The notes under the pieces are model-generated. The model ran no database searches. It saw only the letters and a list, made by a program, of their open reading frames with translations, and was not told the DNA's origin. The position numbers and the translations under genes are program-made. This document shows, piece after piece, positions 1-8,504 of a stretch of DNA of 64,000 bases. Origin of the DNA: Salinispora vitiensis (lineage in GTDB: Bacteria; Actinomycetota; Actinomycetes; Mycobacteriales; Micromonosporaceae); the NCBI RefSeq assembly GCF_000378825.1, contig NZ_KB900388.1, positions 1,363,947 to 1,427,946 on the forward strand, in the 5' to 3' direction. Numbering within the stretch: position 1 is the first letter of the stretch; each line of letters starts with the position of its first letter.

Positions 1-715
1 CACCGCCCGCGCCGAGCGCGAGCGCCGCCGCGATCTGGCGGCCACTCCCGATGCCGCCGGCCGCCAACACCGGCACCTGCTCACCGACCGCGTCCACCAC
101 CTCCGGCACCAGCACCATGCTGGCGATCTCACCGGTGTGGCCGCCGGCCTCGTACCCCTGCGCGACCACCAGATCGACCCCGCTCGCCACATGCGCGCGG
201 GCATGGTCGGCCCGGCCGGCCAACGCGGCCACCAGCACCCCCCGCCCGTGCGCCTGGGCGATCACGTCGGACGGCGGCGAACCGAGAGCGTTGGCGATCA
301 GTCGGACCGGGTGCGTCAACGCCACCTCGACGTGACTGCGGGCCACCGAGTGCAGCCAACCGAGCACGCCGGCCTGGTGCTCGCCGTTGCCGCCGAGCGG
401 CGGCACCCCGAGGCGCAGCAGGGTTCGCTCCACAAAGTCGCGATGCCCCGCCGGAATCAGCTGGTCCAGATCAGCCGCAGCACCCTCGGTCGGCTCGGTG
501 CTGGGCATCACCACGTCCACCCCGTACGGCCGGCCTTCGGTCTCCTCATCGAGCCAGGTGAGGACCGCGTCGAGCTCCTCCGGGTCGTTGAATCGCACGC
601 AGCCCAACACGCCCAGGCCGCCGGCTCGGCTGATCGCCGCTACCACCTGCTCGGAAGGGCTGAAGCCGACGATCGGATGCGCGATGCCGAGCCGGTCACA
701 CAGCTCAGTCCGCAT
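1..715 (-). CDS. Nitronate monooxygenase-like FMN oxidoreductase (3' end off the window)
   Basis: Translating the minus strand from the ATG at 715 gives an open frame to the window edge (238 residues visible). It begins [18 protein letters not shown] and holds the typical TIM-barrel FMN motifs of the 2-nitropropane dioxygenase family: an AQGYEAGGHTGE segment with the family His near residue 190, and the phosphate-binding stretch VPVLAAGGIGSGRQIAAALA. The start overlaps the end of fadD19 by 11 bp, so the two are almost certainly one transcript under the KstR box at 2335. The sequence recalls mycobacterial Rv1533-type proteins more than IpdC (Rv3553), the family member of the CD-ring pathway. 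The substrate is unknown; an enoyl-CoA or steroid reduction/oxidation role is inference from the operon. The C-terminus is not visible. Confidence 0.8.
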   Translation of the reverse strand, partial: MRTELCDRLGIAHPIVGFSPSEQVVAAISRAGGLGVLGCVRFNDPEELDAVLTWLDEETEGRPYGVDVVMPSTEPTEGAAADLDQLIPAGHRDFVERTLLRLGVPPLGGNGEHQAGVLGWLHSVARSHVEVALTHPVRLIANALGSPPSDVIAQAHGRGVLVAALAGRADHARAHVASGVDLVVAQGYEAGGHTGEIASMVLVPEVVDAVGEQVPVLAAGGIGSGRQIAAALALGAGG

Positions 716-2324
716 GGCTGACCTCCTCGGGCGGGTGTTGTTCCGCGTGCCGCTGCGCCCACTTGTAGTCAGCCTTGCCGCTGATCGTGCGGGAGATCTC
801 GGGCACCAGCCAGATCGACCGCGGCACCTTGTAGCCGGCAATCCGCTCCCGTAGGTGCGTTCGCACCGCCGCCAGGTCGAGCGCGACGCCGGCCCGGGGC
901 TGGATCACCGCCGCCACCCGCTGCCCGAGCCGCTCGTCGGGCACCCCGACGACCAGTGCGTCGAAGATGTCGGGGTGCGTCTTCAACGCCCCCTCGACCT
1001 CCTCCGGGAAGACCTTCTCACCGCCGGTGTTGACACAGGTGCTACCCCGACCGAGCAACGTGATGGTGCCGTCGACCTCAAGCCGGGCGAGGTCACCGGG
1101 GAGCGCGTACCGCACGCCCTCCACCTCGATCAGCAGGGCGGCGGTCTTGACCGGATCCTTGAAGTAGCCGAGGGGGAGGAAGCCGCTCTTCGCCAGGCGC
1201 CCCTCCCCGCCCGGCGACACCGGCCGCCCGTCCGGGCCGAGCACCACCGTGGTCGGCCCGGGGGTGACCCGCGGGTCCTGCAGCGCGCCGCCGGGCACCT
1301 CGGCGACTACGCCCAGCCCGATGAGACCGGTCTCCGACGCCCCGATCGCGTCGGTGACCAGCACGTCGGGCAGCAACTCCAGGTACTGCCGCTTGACCCC
1401 CGGGGAGAAGAGAGCACCGCTGGACGAGACCGCGGCCACCGACGAGCCGTCGTAGCCACCCGCGGCGTAAGCCTCGATGATCGGACGGGCCATCGCGTCG
1501 CCGACCAGCACCAGCACGTTCACCTGGCGTCGCTCGATCGTCCGCCAGACCTCCTCCGGGTCGAAGCGCGACAGCAGCACCACGGTGTCACCGGCGAAGA
1601 GCGCGGCGAGCACCGCCCACTGCGCGTTGCCGTGAATCAGGGGGGCCACGCAGAGGCGTACCATCGCGGTCCCGCTGGCGCCGCGGGCTGACTGGGCCCA
1701 CTCGTCCTCGAGCGGAATGCCGGTCATGAAGTCGACGCCACCGCCGAGCGCGCGCCACACGTCCTCCTGCCGCCAGAGCACCCCCTTCGGGTAGCCGGTG
1801 GTGCCACCGGTGTACAGCAGATAGAGGTCGTCCGCCGAGCGCTCGCCGAAATCCCGAGCCGAGTCGCCGGCGGCGAGCGCGTCCGCGTACGGCACGCCGC
1901 CGTACCCGCCGATCTCCTCCGCCGAGCCGTCGGGTAGAGCCACCACGGTGTGCGGACCGGCGGCGCCGGCCAGCACGGTAGCGACGCGGGGCGCGAAGCG
2001 ACGGTCGTGGATCAACGCCGACAACTCCGCGTCGGCGAAGAGGAAGCGCAGTTCGTTCTCGACGTACCGGTAGTTGATGTTGACGACCGCGGCGCGCACC
2101 TTGAAGACGGCGATCATGGCCACCACGGCCTCGATCGAGTTACCGGCGTAGAGGCCGACGTGGTCACCGGGGCGCACGCCGCGGTCACGTAGGAAGTGGG
2201 CCAGCCGGTTGGCGCGCTCCTCCAGCTCCGGGTAGCTGATCGCCTGGTCGCCGAGGAACACGGCGGGACGGTCACCGAAGGCGTCAACCGCATGCTCAAA
2301 CAGGTCTGCGATATTTGCCACCAT
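705..2324 (-). CDS. fadD19: Steroid side-chain acyl-CoA synthetase, FadD19-like
   Basis: This 539-residue ANL-superfamily enzyme probably converts 3-oxo-cholest-4-en-26-oate to its CoA thioester, the entry to side-chain beta-oxidation. The P-loop [14 protein letters not shown], the adenylate motif [20 protein letters not shown] and the C-terminal SGKADYKW (catalytic Lys) are all present. Opening segments such as [19 protein letters not shown] and [16 protein letters not shown] match what I know of FadD19 (Rv3515c). It is divergent from echA19, the same arrangement as in Mycobacterium, with a KstR box between them. No Shine-Dalgarno sequence precedes the ATG; the operator ends ten bases upstream, which suggests a leaderless transcript. 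The orthology rests on remembered sequence, not a search. Confidence 0.88.
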   Translation of the reverse strand: MVANIADLFEHAVDAFGDRPAVFLGDQAISYPELEERANRLAHFLRDRGVRPGDHVGLYAGNSIEAVVAMIAVFKVRAAVVNINYRYVENELRFLFADAELSALIHDRRFAPRVATVLAGAAGPHTVVALPDGSAEEIGGYGGVPYADALAAGDSARDFGERSADDLYLLYTGGTTGYPKGVLWRQEDVWRALGGGVDFMTGIPLEDEWAQSARGASGTAMVRLCVAPLIHGNAQWAVLAALFAGDTVVLLSRFDPEEVWRTIERRQVNVLVLVGDAMARPIIEAYAAGGYDGSSVAAVSSSGALFSPGVKRQYLELLPDVLVTDAIGASETGLIGLGVVAEVPGGALQDPRVTPGPTTVVLGPDGRPVSPGGEGRLAKSGFLPLGYFKDPVKTAALLIEVEGVRYALPGDLARLEVDGTITLLGRGSTCVNTGGEKVFPEEVEGALKTHPDIFDALVVGVPDERLGQRVAAVIQPRAGVALDLAAVRTHLRERIAGYKVPRSIWLVPEISRTISGKADYKWAQRHAEQHPPEEVSHAD

Positions 2325-2334
2325 CGCTTAAAAG

Positions 2335-2348
2335 TAGAACCTGTTATC
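2335..2348. promoter_or_regulatory. KstR operator between fadD19 and echA19
   Basis: TAGAACCTGTTATC matches the KstR consensus TnnAACnnGTTnnA at all positions but the last (C for A). It lies ten bases upstream of the fadD19 ATG and 39 bases upstream of the echA19 GTG, so one site can control both directions. KstR is a TetR-type repressor released by sterol-derived CoA esters. Confidence 0.85.
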
Positions 2349-2387
2349 GTCGCTGACAAGCCTTGGAAATCATCGAAGGAGGCGCCC

Positions 2388-3182
2388 GTGGAATCGGCAG
2401 CCGACCAGCCGCACGCACTCGTGGAGCAACGTGGACAAATCCTGATCGTGACGATGAACCGGCCACGGGTCCGCAACGCCCTCTCCCCCGAGATGCTCGC
2501 GATCATGCGGGACGCGTGGGACCGCGCGGACAACGATCCGGAGATCCGGGCCTGCATCCTCACCGGGGCCGGGGGCGCCTTCTGCGCCGGCGCCGACCTC
2601 CGCGCGATGAACCAGTCCCACCCCGGTGACCGGTTCAACGGCGCTGACCTCTCCCGGATCGACGCGCTACTCAAAGGTCGGCGGCTGACCAAACCGCTGA
2701 TCGCCGCGGTGGAGGGGCCGGCGGTGGCGGGCGGCACCGAGATCCTTCAGGCAACGGATCTCCGCGTGGCCGGGGCGAGTGCCCGCTTCGCGGTCTCCGA
2801 GGTTTGCTGGGGCCTGTTCCCCCTCGGCGGCTCCGCCGTCCGGCTGGTCCGACAGATCCCGTACGCCGTCGCGGCGGAGCTACTGCTGACCGGACGCCAG
2901 TTGGGTGCCGACGAGGCCCGGGACGTCGGCCTGATCGGACATGTGGTGCCGGACGGGCAGGCCCTGAACAAGGCCCTCGAGCTGGCCGGGATGATCGCGG
3001 CGAACGGCCCGCTGGCGGTGCGGGCGATCCTGCGCACGATGCGGGAGACTGAGGGCCTAGCCGAGAACGAGGCGTTTGCTCTGGAGGCTCCGATCGGCAC
3101 GGCGGTGTTCCGCAGCACCGACGCCAAGGAGGGCCCGCGCGCCTTCATCGAGAAGCGCACCCCCCAGTTCCACGGGAAGTAG
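2388..3182 (+). CDS. echA19: Enoyl-CoA hydratase, EchA19-like
   Basis: A crotonase-fold hydratase of 264 residues, expected to hydrate the 24-enoyl-CoA intermediate of sterol side-chain oxidation. The GTG at 2388 is chosen because GGAGG ends five bases upstream and because the protein then opens [20 protein letters not shown], as EchA19 (Rv3516) does; longer in-frame starts would run into the operator. Oxyanion-hole segments [15 protein letters not shown] and [15 protein letters not shown] are intact, and the block [20 protein letters not shown] is characteristic of EchA19. It is divergent from fadD19 and converges on the next CoA ligase with only five bases between them. Confidence 0.9.
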   Translation: MESAADQPHALVEQRGQILIVTMNRPRVRNALSPEMLAIMRDAWDRADNDPEIRACILTGAGGAFCAGADLRAMNQSHPGDRFNGADLSRIDALLKGRRLTKPLIAAVEGPAVAGGTEILQATDLRVAGASARFAVSEVCWGLFPLGGSAVRLVRQIPYAVAAELLLTGRQLGADEARDVGLIGHVVPDGQALNKALELAGMIAANGPLAVRAILRTMRETEGLAENEAFALEAPIGTAVFRSTDAKEGPRAFIEKRTPQFHGK

Positions 3183-3187
3183 CCAGG

Positions 3188-4738
3188 TCAGATCGAGCGT
3201 TGCTGCGCGGCCCAGTACGGGTCGCGCAGTATTCGCTTGTAGAGCTTGCCGTTCGGGTCGCGGGGCAACTCCTCGACGTAGTCCACGCTTCGGGGCAGCT
3301 TGAAGCGGGCCAGCCGGCCGGTCAGGAACTCCAGCAGCTCGCCGGTCAACTCCGGGCCCGCCGTCACCCCCAGCTCCGGCTGCACCACGGCCTTGATCTC
3401 CTCACCCCACTCGTCGTGCGGGATGCCGAAGACCGCCACGTCCGCCACCGCCGGATGAGCGGCGAGCTCCCCCTCGATCTCCGCCGGATAGACGTTCACA
3501 CCACCGGTAATGATCATGTCGCTCTTCCGGTCACACAGGTAGAGGTAGCCATCGTCGTCGAGGTAACCGATGTCGCCGACGGTGAACATGCGGCCGCGCC
3601 AGGACTGCCGGGTCTTCTCGGCGTCGCCGAGGTATTCGAAGGTCGTCTCGCCCATCTGCAGATACACCGTCCCGGGCTCGCCGGTTGGCGCGTCGTTGCC
3701 GTCCGGGCCTAGCACCCGCACCTGCGAGCCCGGCCAGGCCTGCCCGACCGAGCCGGGCCGGGCCAGCCAGTCCTCGGCGGTGATCAGGGTGCCACCGCCC
3801 TCACTGGCGGCGTAGTACTCCACCACCACCGGCCCCCACCAGTCGAGCATCCGCCGCTTCACCTCGTGTGGACACGGCGCCGCGCCGTGGATCATCACCC
3901 GCATCGACGACAGGTCGTACGCCGTCCGAACCTTCTCCGGCAGAGCGAGCAGGCGACGGAACTGGGTCGGCACCATGTGACTGTGGGTGACCCGGTGCCG
4001 TTCGATCAGCCGCAGCATCTCGTGCGGGTCCCACCGGTCCATCAGCACCACCGGATGGCCGAGTTGCAGCGAGATGACCGCGAAGTTCATCACCGCGGTG
4101 TGGTAGAGCGGCGAACAGCACAGGTGCACGTGGGAGTCGAAGGGTTCGAGGCCGAACAGCCCGAAGAACCATTGTGACACCGGCGGAACGATGTCCGGGT
4201 CGGCGCCGGTCAGCGGACGACGTACGCCCTTGGGCCGGCCGGACGTTCCGGAGGTGTAGACCATCAGCGCACCGAGGGTGCGCGGCGTGGGACGGTCGGA
4301 GGTGCCGGCGCCGAGGTCGGCGAGCGGCCGGAATCCGGGAACCCCACCCGCCACCGCGAAGCATCCGTCGGCGGGGACGCCGGCCTCGGCGGCGGCGGCC
4401 GCGGCCACCTCGGCGAACCGGCCGTGCGCGACGAACGCGCGGGCACCGCTGTCGCGCAGAATGTAGGCGATCTCGGCGGCGGTCAGATGCCAGTTCAGCG
4501 GCACCGAGTACAGCCCCGTCTCCAGGGTGGCGAACTCGGCCGCGAGCAGGTCGGCGCTGTTGGGCAGCAGCATCGCCACGGTGTCCCCGGGTGCCAGCCC
4601 GAGCGCCTGGAGGCCGCGCCCGATTCGGTCGGCCTCGGCGGCCAACTCGCCATAGGTGACGACCCGGCCATCCGGGTCAACGACGGCGATCCCATCCGGA
4701 TCCTGACTCGCGATGTTCCACAGCCCGATGCCAGTCAT
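3188..4738 (-). CDS. FadD-family acyl-CoA synthetase of the KstR regulon
   Basis: A 516-residue ANL enzyme with P-loop MVYTSGTSGRPKGVRRP, the motif YYAASEGGGTL, the hinge YLCDRKSDMIITGGVNVYPA and a catalytic Lys in RDPNGKLYKR. It is clearly a different ligase from FadD19 and FadD3, nearer to the FadD4/bile-acid ligase type, so it may activate a sterol or bile-acid side-chain carboxylate of another length; the substrate is not readable from sequence. The ATG at 4738 has no Shine-Dalgarno sequence. On the coding strand TATAGA ends nine bases before it and overlaps the KstR box at 4750-4763, which suggests a leaderless, directly repressed promoter. It is divergent from the DUF35-ltp4-ltp3 operon. 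Confidence 0.82.
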   Translation of the reverse strand: MTGIGLWNIASQDPDGIAVVDPDGRVVTYGELAAEADRIGRGLQALGLAPGDTVAMLLPNSADLLAAEFATLETGLYSVPLNWHLTAAEIAYILRDSGARAFVAHGRFAEVAAAAAAEAGVPADGCFAVAGGVPGFRPLADLGAGTSDRPTPRTLGALMVYTSGTSGRPKGVRRPLTGADPDIVPPVSQWFFGLFGLEPFDSHVHLCCSPLYHTAVMNFAVISLQLGHPVVLMDRWDPHEMLRLIERHRVTHSHMVPTQFRRLLALPEKVRTAYDLSSMRVMIHGAAPCPHEVKRRMLDWWGPVVVEYYAASEGGGTLITAEDWLARPGSVGQAWPGSQVRVLGPDGNDAPTGEPGTVYLQMGETTFEYLGDAEKTRQSWRGRMFTVGDIGYLDDDGYLYLCDRKSDMIITGGVNVYPAEIEGELAAHPAVADVAVFGIPHDEWGEEIKAVVQPELGVTAGPELTGELLEFLTGRLARFKLPRSVDYVEELPRDPNGKLYKRILRDPYWAAQQRSI

Positions 4739-4749
4739 GGACCAGACTC

Positions 4750-4763
4750 TATAACGTGTTCCA
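4750..4763. promoter_or_regulatory. KstR operator (CoA ligase promoter)
   Basis: TATAACGTGTTCCA is a full match to TnnAACnnGTTnnA. It ends 11 bases upstream of the minus-strand CoA ligase ATG and overlaps that gene's probable -10 element, so repressor binding would occlude RNA polymerase. Confidence 0.88.
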
Positions 4764-4805
4764 CTTCCTGAACAGCGGACAGGGAGCAACCTTGATTCAT
4801 CTCGC

Positions 4806-4819
4806 TAGAACATGTTTCA
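4806..4819. promoter_or_regulatory. KstR operator (DUF35-ltp4-ltp3 promoter)
   Basis: TAGAACATGTTTCA is a full match to TnnAACnnGTTnnA, ending nine bases before the GTG of the DUF35 gene. With the box at 4750 it makes a two-operator divergent promoter region, probably one operator for each direction. Confidence 0.88.
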
Positions 4820-4828
4820 CTGACCCTC

Positions 4829-5842
4829 GTGGATACCGCTTCGGCGCCCCCGCTCGCCGCCCCGCTGGACATCGCCTTCGACTACACCCGCTCCCTCGGT
4901 CCGGTCCTGGGGCGATTCATGACCGGCCTCCGCGACCGTCGAGTGCTCGGCGCCCGCACCGCCGACGGCCGCGTCCACGTTCCCCCCCTCGAATACGATC
5001 CGGCGACCCACACCCCGATCACCGAGCTCGTTCCCGTCTCACCAACCGGCACCGTGACCAGCTGGACCTGGACCGACCGACCGCTCGACGGGCAGCCCCT
5101 CGACCGACCGTTCGGCTGGGCACTGATCCGGCTCGACGGAGCCGACACGGCGCTACTGCACGCCGTCGATGCCGGCGCCCGGGAGTCGATGCGGACCGGC
5201 ATGCGGGTCCGCGTCCGCTGGGCCGCGGAGCGATCCGGAGACATCCGCGACATCGCCTGCTTCGAGCCCGACTCGGGCCCGCCCCACTCGCCCGACGGCA
5301 CCACCAGCGGTGCACCCGGCACCAACGGCGCGCCCGCTGCCGGCGCCGACCCCGCCACCAGCGTTGATCCCGTGATCGGCATTGTGACTCCGATTCGGCT
5401 CTCCTACACGCACACCGCCTCCGCCGAGGAGAGTCGATACCTGCACGCACTCTCCGAAGGGCGGCTGCTCGGCCAGCGCTGCCCGGCCTGCCGCAAGGTC
5501 TACGTACCGCCCCGGGTCTGCCCGGCCGACGGGGTGCCGACCGAGGAGGAGGTGCCGGTCCGCGATCACGGCACGGTCACCACTTTCTGCGTGGTCAACG
5601 TTCCCTTCGCCGGGCAGCGACTGGAACCGCCGTACGTGGTCGCCCAGGTCCTCCTCGACGGTGCCGACATCCCGATCCCCCACCTGATCATCGGCCAGGC
5701 TGGTGACGTCCGGATGGGCATGCGGGTGGCCGCGGTCTGGCGGGACCGTGCGACCTGGACCACCACTCCGGAGAACATCGCGCATTTCCGCCCCACCGGC
5801 GAACCGGATGCGCCGTACGAGTCCTACCAGGAGCACCTGTGA
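4829..5842 (+). CDS. Tandem DUF35/OB-fold protein, partner of Ltp3/Ltp4 (Rv3521-like)
   Basis: This 337-residue protein has two DUF35-type halves (about residues 15-150 and 190-330) joined by a Gly/Pro/Ala-rich linker. The opening LDIAFDYTRSLGPVLGRFMT and the ending FRPTGEPDAPYESYQEHL agree with mycobacterial Rv3521. DUF35 proteins act as obligate partners of SCP2-thiolase-type enzymes; in the cholesterol pathway the DUF35 part of ChsH2 activates the aldolase Ltp2. By analogy this one probably forms a complex with the Ltp4 and Ltp3 encoded directly downstream. The second half keeps a partial zinc ribbon, RCPACRKVYVPPRVCPADG, with three of the usual four Cys. Start is GTG with no Shine-Dalgarno; the stop overlaps the ltp4 start by four bases. 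Confidence 0.85.
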   Translation: MDTASAPPLAAPLDIAFDYTRSLGPVLGRFMTGLRDRRVLGARTADGRVHVPPLEYDPATHTPITELVPVSPTGTVTSWTWTDRPLDGQPLDRPFGWALIRLDGADTALLHAVDAGARESMRTGMRVRVRWAAERSGDIRDIACFEPDSGPPHSPDGTTSGAPGTNGAPAAGADPATSVDPVIGIVTPIRLSYTHTASAEESRYLHALSEGRLLGQRCPACRKVYVPPRVCPADGVPTEEEVPVRDHGTVTTFCVVNVPFAGQRLEPPYVVAQVLLDGADIPIPHLIIGQAGDVRMGMRVAAVWRDRATWTTTPENIAHFRPTGEPDAPYESYQEHL

Positions 5843-6897
5843 ATCCTGCCGTCGCCGTCATCGGCTTCGCCCAGGCACCCTGCCGACCCTCCGCGGGGAC
5901 CACCAGTGGCGTCGAAACCCTCGTCCCGCTCTTCCACCAGGCCCTGTCGGCGGCCCACCTCGACCGCCGCGAGGTGGACTTCTGGTGCTCCGGCTCCTCG
6001 GACTACCTCGCCGGCCGGGCGTTCTCCTTCGTCAACGCGATCGACGCGATCGGGGCGTACCCACCGATCTGCGAGTCGCACGTGGAGATGGACGCGGCCT
6101 GGGCGTTCTACGAGGCCTACGTCAAGATTCTGGCCGGTGAGGCGGAGACCGCGCTGGTCTACGGCTTCGGCAAGTCCTCGGCTGGCCTGCTGCGCCGGGT
6201 GCTGGCGCTCCAACTTGACCCGTACGTGACCGCGCCGCTCTGGCCCGACTCGGTGAGTGTCGCCGCGCTCCAGGCCCGGCTCGCCATCGACGCCGGGGTC
6301 GTCACCGAGCAGGCCATGGCCGAGGTGGCGGCCCGCAGCCGGGCCGACGCCACCACCAACCCCTACGCCCAGGTGTCCGGGCAGCCCACCGTGGACGAGC
6401 TGGTCGCCACCCCCTACCTCGCCGATCCACTCCGGGCGCATGACTGCGCTCCCGTCTCCGACGGCGCCGCCGCGCTGGTGCTGGCCGCCGGCGAGCGCGC
6501 CCGCCGGCACCGGGAGCAGCCGGCCTGGATCAGCGGCGTGGCGCACCGGGTCGACCCGCAGGGCCTCGGCGAGCGGGACCTGACCACGGTGCCGTCCGCG
6601 ACCGCCGCGGCCGAGGCGGTGGCCCTACCGGCGGACCTCGACGTGGCCGAGTTGCACGCCCCCTTCACCCACCAGGAGCTACTGCTACGCACGGCGCTCG
6701 GCCTCGGCGACCGGGTCCGGATCAACCCGTCCGGGGGTGCGCTCTGCGGCAACCCCATGTTCTCGGCCGGGCTGGCGCGCATCGGCGCCGCAGCCGAACA
6801 GGTCATGACCGGCCAGGCCCGGCGGGCCGCCGGACACGCCACCAGCGGGCCGGCGTTGCAGCAAAACCTCATCTGTGTGCTGGAGGCAAGGTCATGA
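5839..6897 (+). CDS. ltp4: SCP2-thiolase-like aldolase/lipid-transfer protein Ltp4
   Basis: A 352-residue thiolase-superfamily protein of the SCP2/Ltp type, matching Rv3522 in order and style. The motifs CAPVSDGAAALVL and NPSGGALCGNPMFSAGL are present, but the position of the catalytic thiolase Cys is not Cys (the region reads ESHVEMDAAWAFYEAY). A retro-aldol role, as shown for Ltp2, is therefore more likely than thiolysis. In Rhodococcus, ltp3 and ltp4 are needed for degradation of C24-branched sterol side chains, so this trio may serve plant sterols. GTG start overlaps the DUF35 stop (GTGA) and its own stop overlaps ltp3 (ATGA), so the three are translationally coupled. Confidence 0.85.
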   Translation: MNPAVAVIGFAQAPCRPSAGTTSGVETLVPLFHQALSAAHLDRREVDFWCSGSSDYLAGRAFSFVNAIDAIGAYPPICESHVEMDAAWAFYEAYVKILAGEAETALVYGFGKSSAGLLRRVLALQLDPYVTAPLWPDSVSVAALQARLAIDAGVVTEQAMAEVAARSRADATTNPYAQVSGQPTVDELVATPYLADPLRAHDCAPVSDGAAALVLAAGERARRHREQPAWISGVAHRVDPQGLGERDLTTVPSATAAAEAVALPADLDVAELHAPFTHQELLLRTALGLGDRVRINPSGGALCGNPMFSAGLARIGAAAEQVMTGQARRAAGHATSGPALQQNLICVLEARS

Positions 6898-8051
6898 GAC
6901 GAGCAGCCGTGCTGGGTACCGGGCAGACGCAGCACCAGACGCGCCGTACCGACGTGTCGATGGCCGGGCTGTGCCGGGAGGCGATCGACCGCGCACTGGC
7001 CGACGCGGGCGTCGACTGGCCGCAGATCGACGCGGTCGTGCTCGGCAAGGCGCCGGACCTGTTCGAGGGCGTGATGATGCCGGAGCTGTTCCTCGCCGAC
7101 GCGCTGGGAGCCGCCGGGCGCCCGCTGCTGCGGGTGCACACGGCGGGTTCGGTCGGCGGTGCCACCGGGGTCGTGGCGACCAGCCTGGTCCGGGCCGGTG
7201 TGCACCAACGCGTACTCGCGGTCGCGTTCGAGAAGCAGTCGGAGTCCAACGCGATGTGGGCGCTCTCCATCCAACCGCCCTTCACCGCGCCCATCGGGGC
7301 CGGGGCCGGTGGCTACTTCGCGCCGCACGTCCGCGCCTACATTCGACGCTCGAACGCACCCGAGCACGTCGGGGCGATGGTCGCGGTGAAGGACCGGCGC
7401 AACGGTGCGCTCAACCCCAACGCGCACCTGCGCCAGCCGGAGATCACGCTGGAGTCGGTGCAGGCCTCGCCGATGTTGTGGGACCCGATCCGGTACGACG
7501 AGACCTGCCCCTCCTCCGACGGCGCCTGCGCGATCGTGATCGGCGACCAGGCGGCAGCCGAGGCGAGCGAGCGGCCGGTGGCCTGGATCCGGGCGACGGC
7601 GATGCGCACCGAGCCGACCTACTTCGCCGGCAAGGACCACGTGAACCCGAGGGCCGGTGCCGAGGCCGCCCAGGCGCTGTGGCAGGCGGCCGGGATCACT
7701 GACCCCCTCGCCGAGGTCGACGTGGCGGAGATCTACGTACCGTTCTCCTGGTTCGAGCCGATGTGGCTGGAAAACCTGGGCTTTGCCGAAGCCGGACACG
7801 GCTGGAAGCTCACCGAGTCGGGCGAGACCCGGATCGGTGGGCGCCTGCCCGTCAACCCGTCCGGTGGGGTGCTCTGTTCCAACCCGATCGGCGCCTCCGG
7901 CATGCTCCGCTTCGCCGAAGCGGCTAAGCAGGTGATGGGACGGGCCGGCGAGCACCAGGTGGCCGGAGCGAAAACGGCGCTGGGTCACGCGTACGGCGGC
8001 GGGTCGCAGTTCTTCTCGATGTGGGTCGTCAGCGAGACCCCGGACTCCTAA
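6894..8051 (+). CDS. ltp3: SCP2-thiolase-like aldolase/lipid-transfer protein Ltp3
   Basis: The third gene of the operon encodes a 385-residue SCP2-thiolase-like protein (Rv3523 type). Recognisable segments include VVLGKAPDLFEGVMMPELF, VHTAGSVGGATGVVATSLV where a true thiolase would have its nucleophilic Cys, YDETCPSSDGACAIV, and NPSGGVLCSNPIGASGM near the C-terminus. Lack of the nucleophile fits an aldolase acting on a beta-hydroxyacyl-CoA rather than a thiolase. A heteromeric Ltp3/Ltp4/DUF35 complex is inferred from synteny. Two KstR boxes follow immediately, belonging to the next small gene. Confidence 0.86.
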   Translation: MRRAAVLGTGQTQHQTRRTDVSMAGLCREAIDRALADAGVDWPQIDAVVLGKAPDLFEGVMMPELFLADALGAAGRPLLRVHTAGSVGGATGVVATSLVRAGVHQRVLAVAFEKQSESNAMWALSIQPPFTAPIGAGAGGYFAPHVRAYIRRSNAPEHVGAMVAVKDRRNGALNPNAHLRQPEITLESVQASPMLWDPIRYDETCPSSDGACAIVIGDQAAAEASERPVAWIRATAMRTEPTYFAGKDHVNPRAGAEAAQALWQAAGITDPLAEVDVAEIYVPFSWFEPMWLENLGFAEAGHGWKLTESGETRIGGRLPVNPSGGVLCSNPIGASGMLRFAEAAKQVMGRAGEHQVAGAKTALGHAYGGGSQFFSMWVVSETPDS

Positions 8052-8055
8052 CGAC

Positions 8056-8069
8056 AGGAACAGGTTCTA
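8056..8069. promoter_or_regulatory. KstR-like operator (one mismatch)
   Basis: AGGAACAGGTTCTA has both half-sites of TnnAACnnGTTnnA but A in place of the first T. It begins five bases after the ltp3 stop and 66 bases upstream of the better box at 8122. Confidence 0.6.
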
Positions 8070-8121
8070 GTTTTTACTACTTCCATGATTCTCCACAGCA
8101 TGCATTGTGTGCTTCAATAGA

Positions 8122-8135
8122 TGTAACAGGTTCTA
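8122..8135. promoter_or_regulatory. KstR operator upstream of the small membrane protein
   Basis: TGTAACAGGTTCTA is a full match to TnnAACnnGTTnnA, 121 bases before the ATG of the 58-residue gene. Lying downstream of ltp3, it implies a separate KstR-controlled promoter for that small gene. Confidence 0.8.
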
Positions 8136-8256
8136 CTTTGAACGAAGCCGGTACCGATCGCCCGGCACGAACAGAGGACGCCCGGGTGGCGGGAGACGGT
8201 CAACCATCGCCGAATCCCGGCGCTTCACGGGAGACAACCCCGATGGGGAGGTCCAG

Positions 8257-8433
8257 ATGAACACCTTCAAGATCCTGTTCCTCAGTGCGGCGATCGGCGT
8301 GGCGATCGCCGCCCTCGGCATCGCGGCCACCATGGCAGCCCTCAGCCCAACCGCCGCCGAGGTCGCGAGGGAGATGGCCAGCGAGGAAGACTCCGACCCC
8401 GCCGCCCCACCCGCCTTCTACGGCACCCGCTGA
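8257..8433 (+). CDS. Small membrane protein, DUF2613-like, KstR-boxed
   Basis: This 58-residue protein has an N-terminal hydrophobic helix (about residues 5-30, ILFLSAAIGVAIAALGIAAT) and a short acidic, Pro-rich tail ending PPAFYGTR. The helix followed by a tail with a tyrosine near the end resembles the DUF2613 family of small actinobacterial membrane or secreted proteins; that match is from memory and tentative. GGGGAG lies a few bases upstream of the ATG (8245-8250). Two KstR-type boxes precede it with no other gene between, so it belongs to the sterol regulon. A role in sterol uptake or as a small subunit of an envelope complex is speculation. Confidence 0.65.
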   Translation: MNTFKILFLSAAIGVAIAALGIAATMAALSPTAAEVAREMASEEDSDPAAPPAFYGTR

Positions 8434-8504
8434 CAACTGCCCGCCACCGTCAACCCAGCCACTGTGGCCTACCCGCCGAAACGCGTCCAGCACCTCGACG
8501 AACG

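Noticed and set aside
1..715. Naming the first gene ipdC
   Set aside because: It is a nitronate-monooxygenase relative in a sterol operon, but the visible sequence resembles the Rv1533 type more than Rv3553, and it is under a KstR rather than a KstR2 box.
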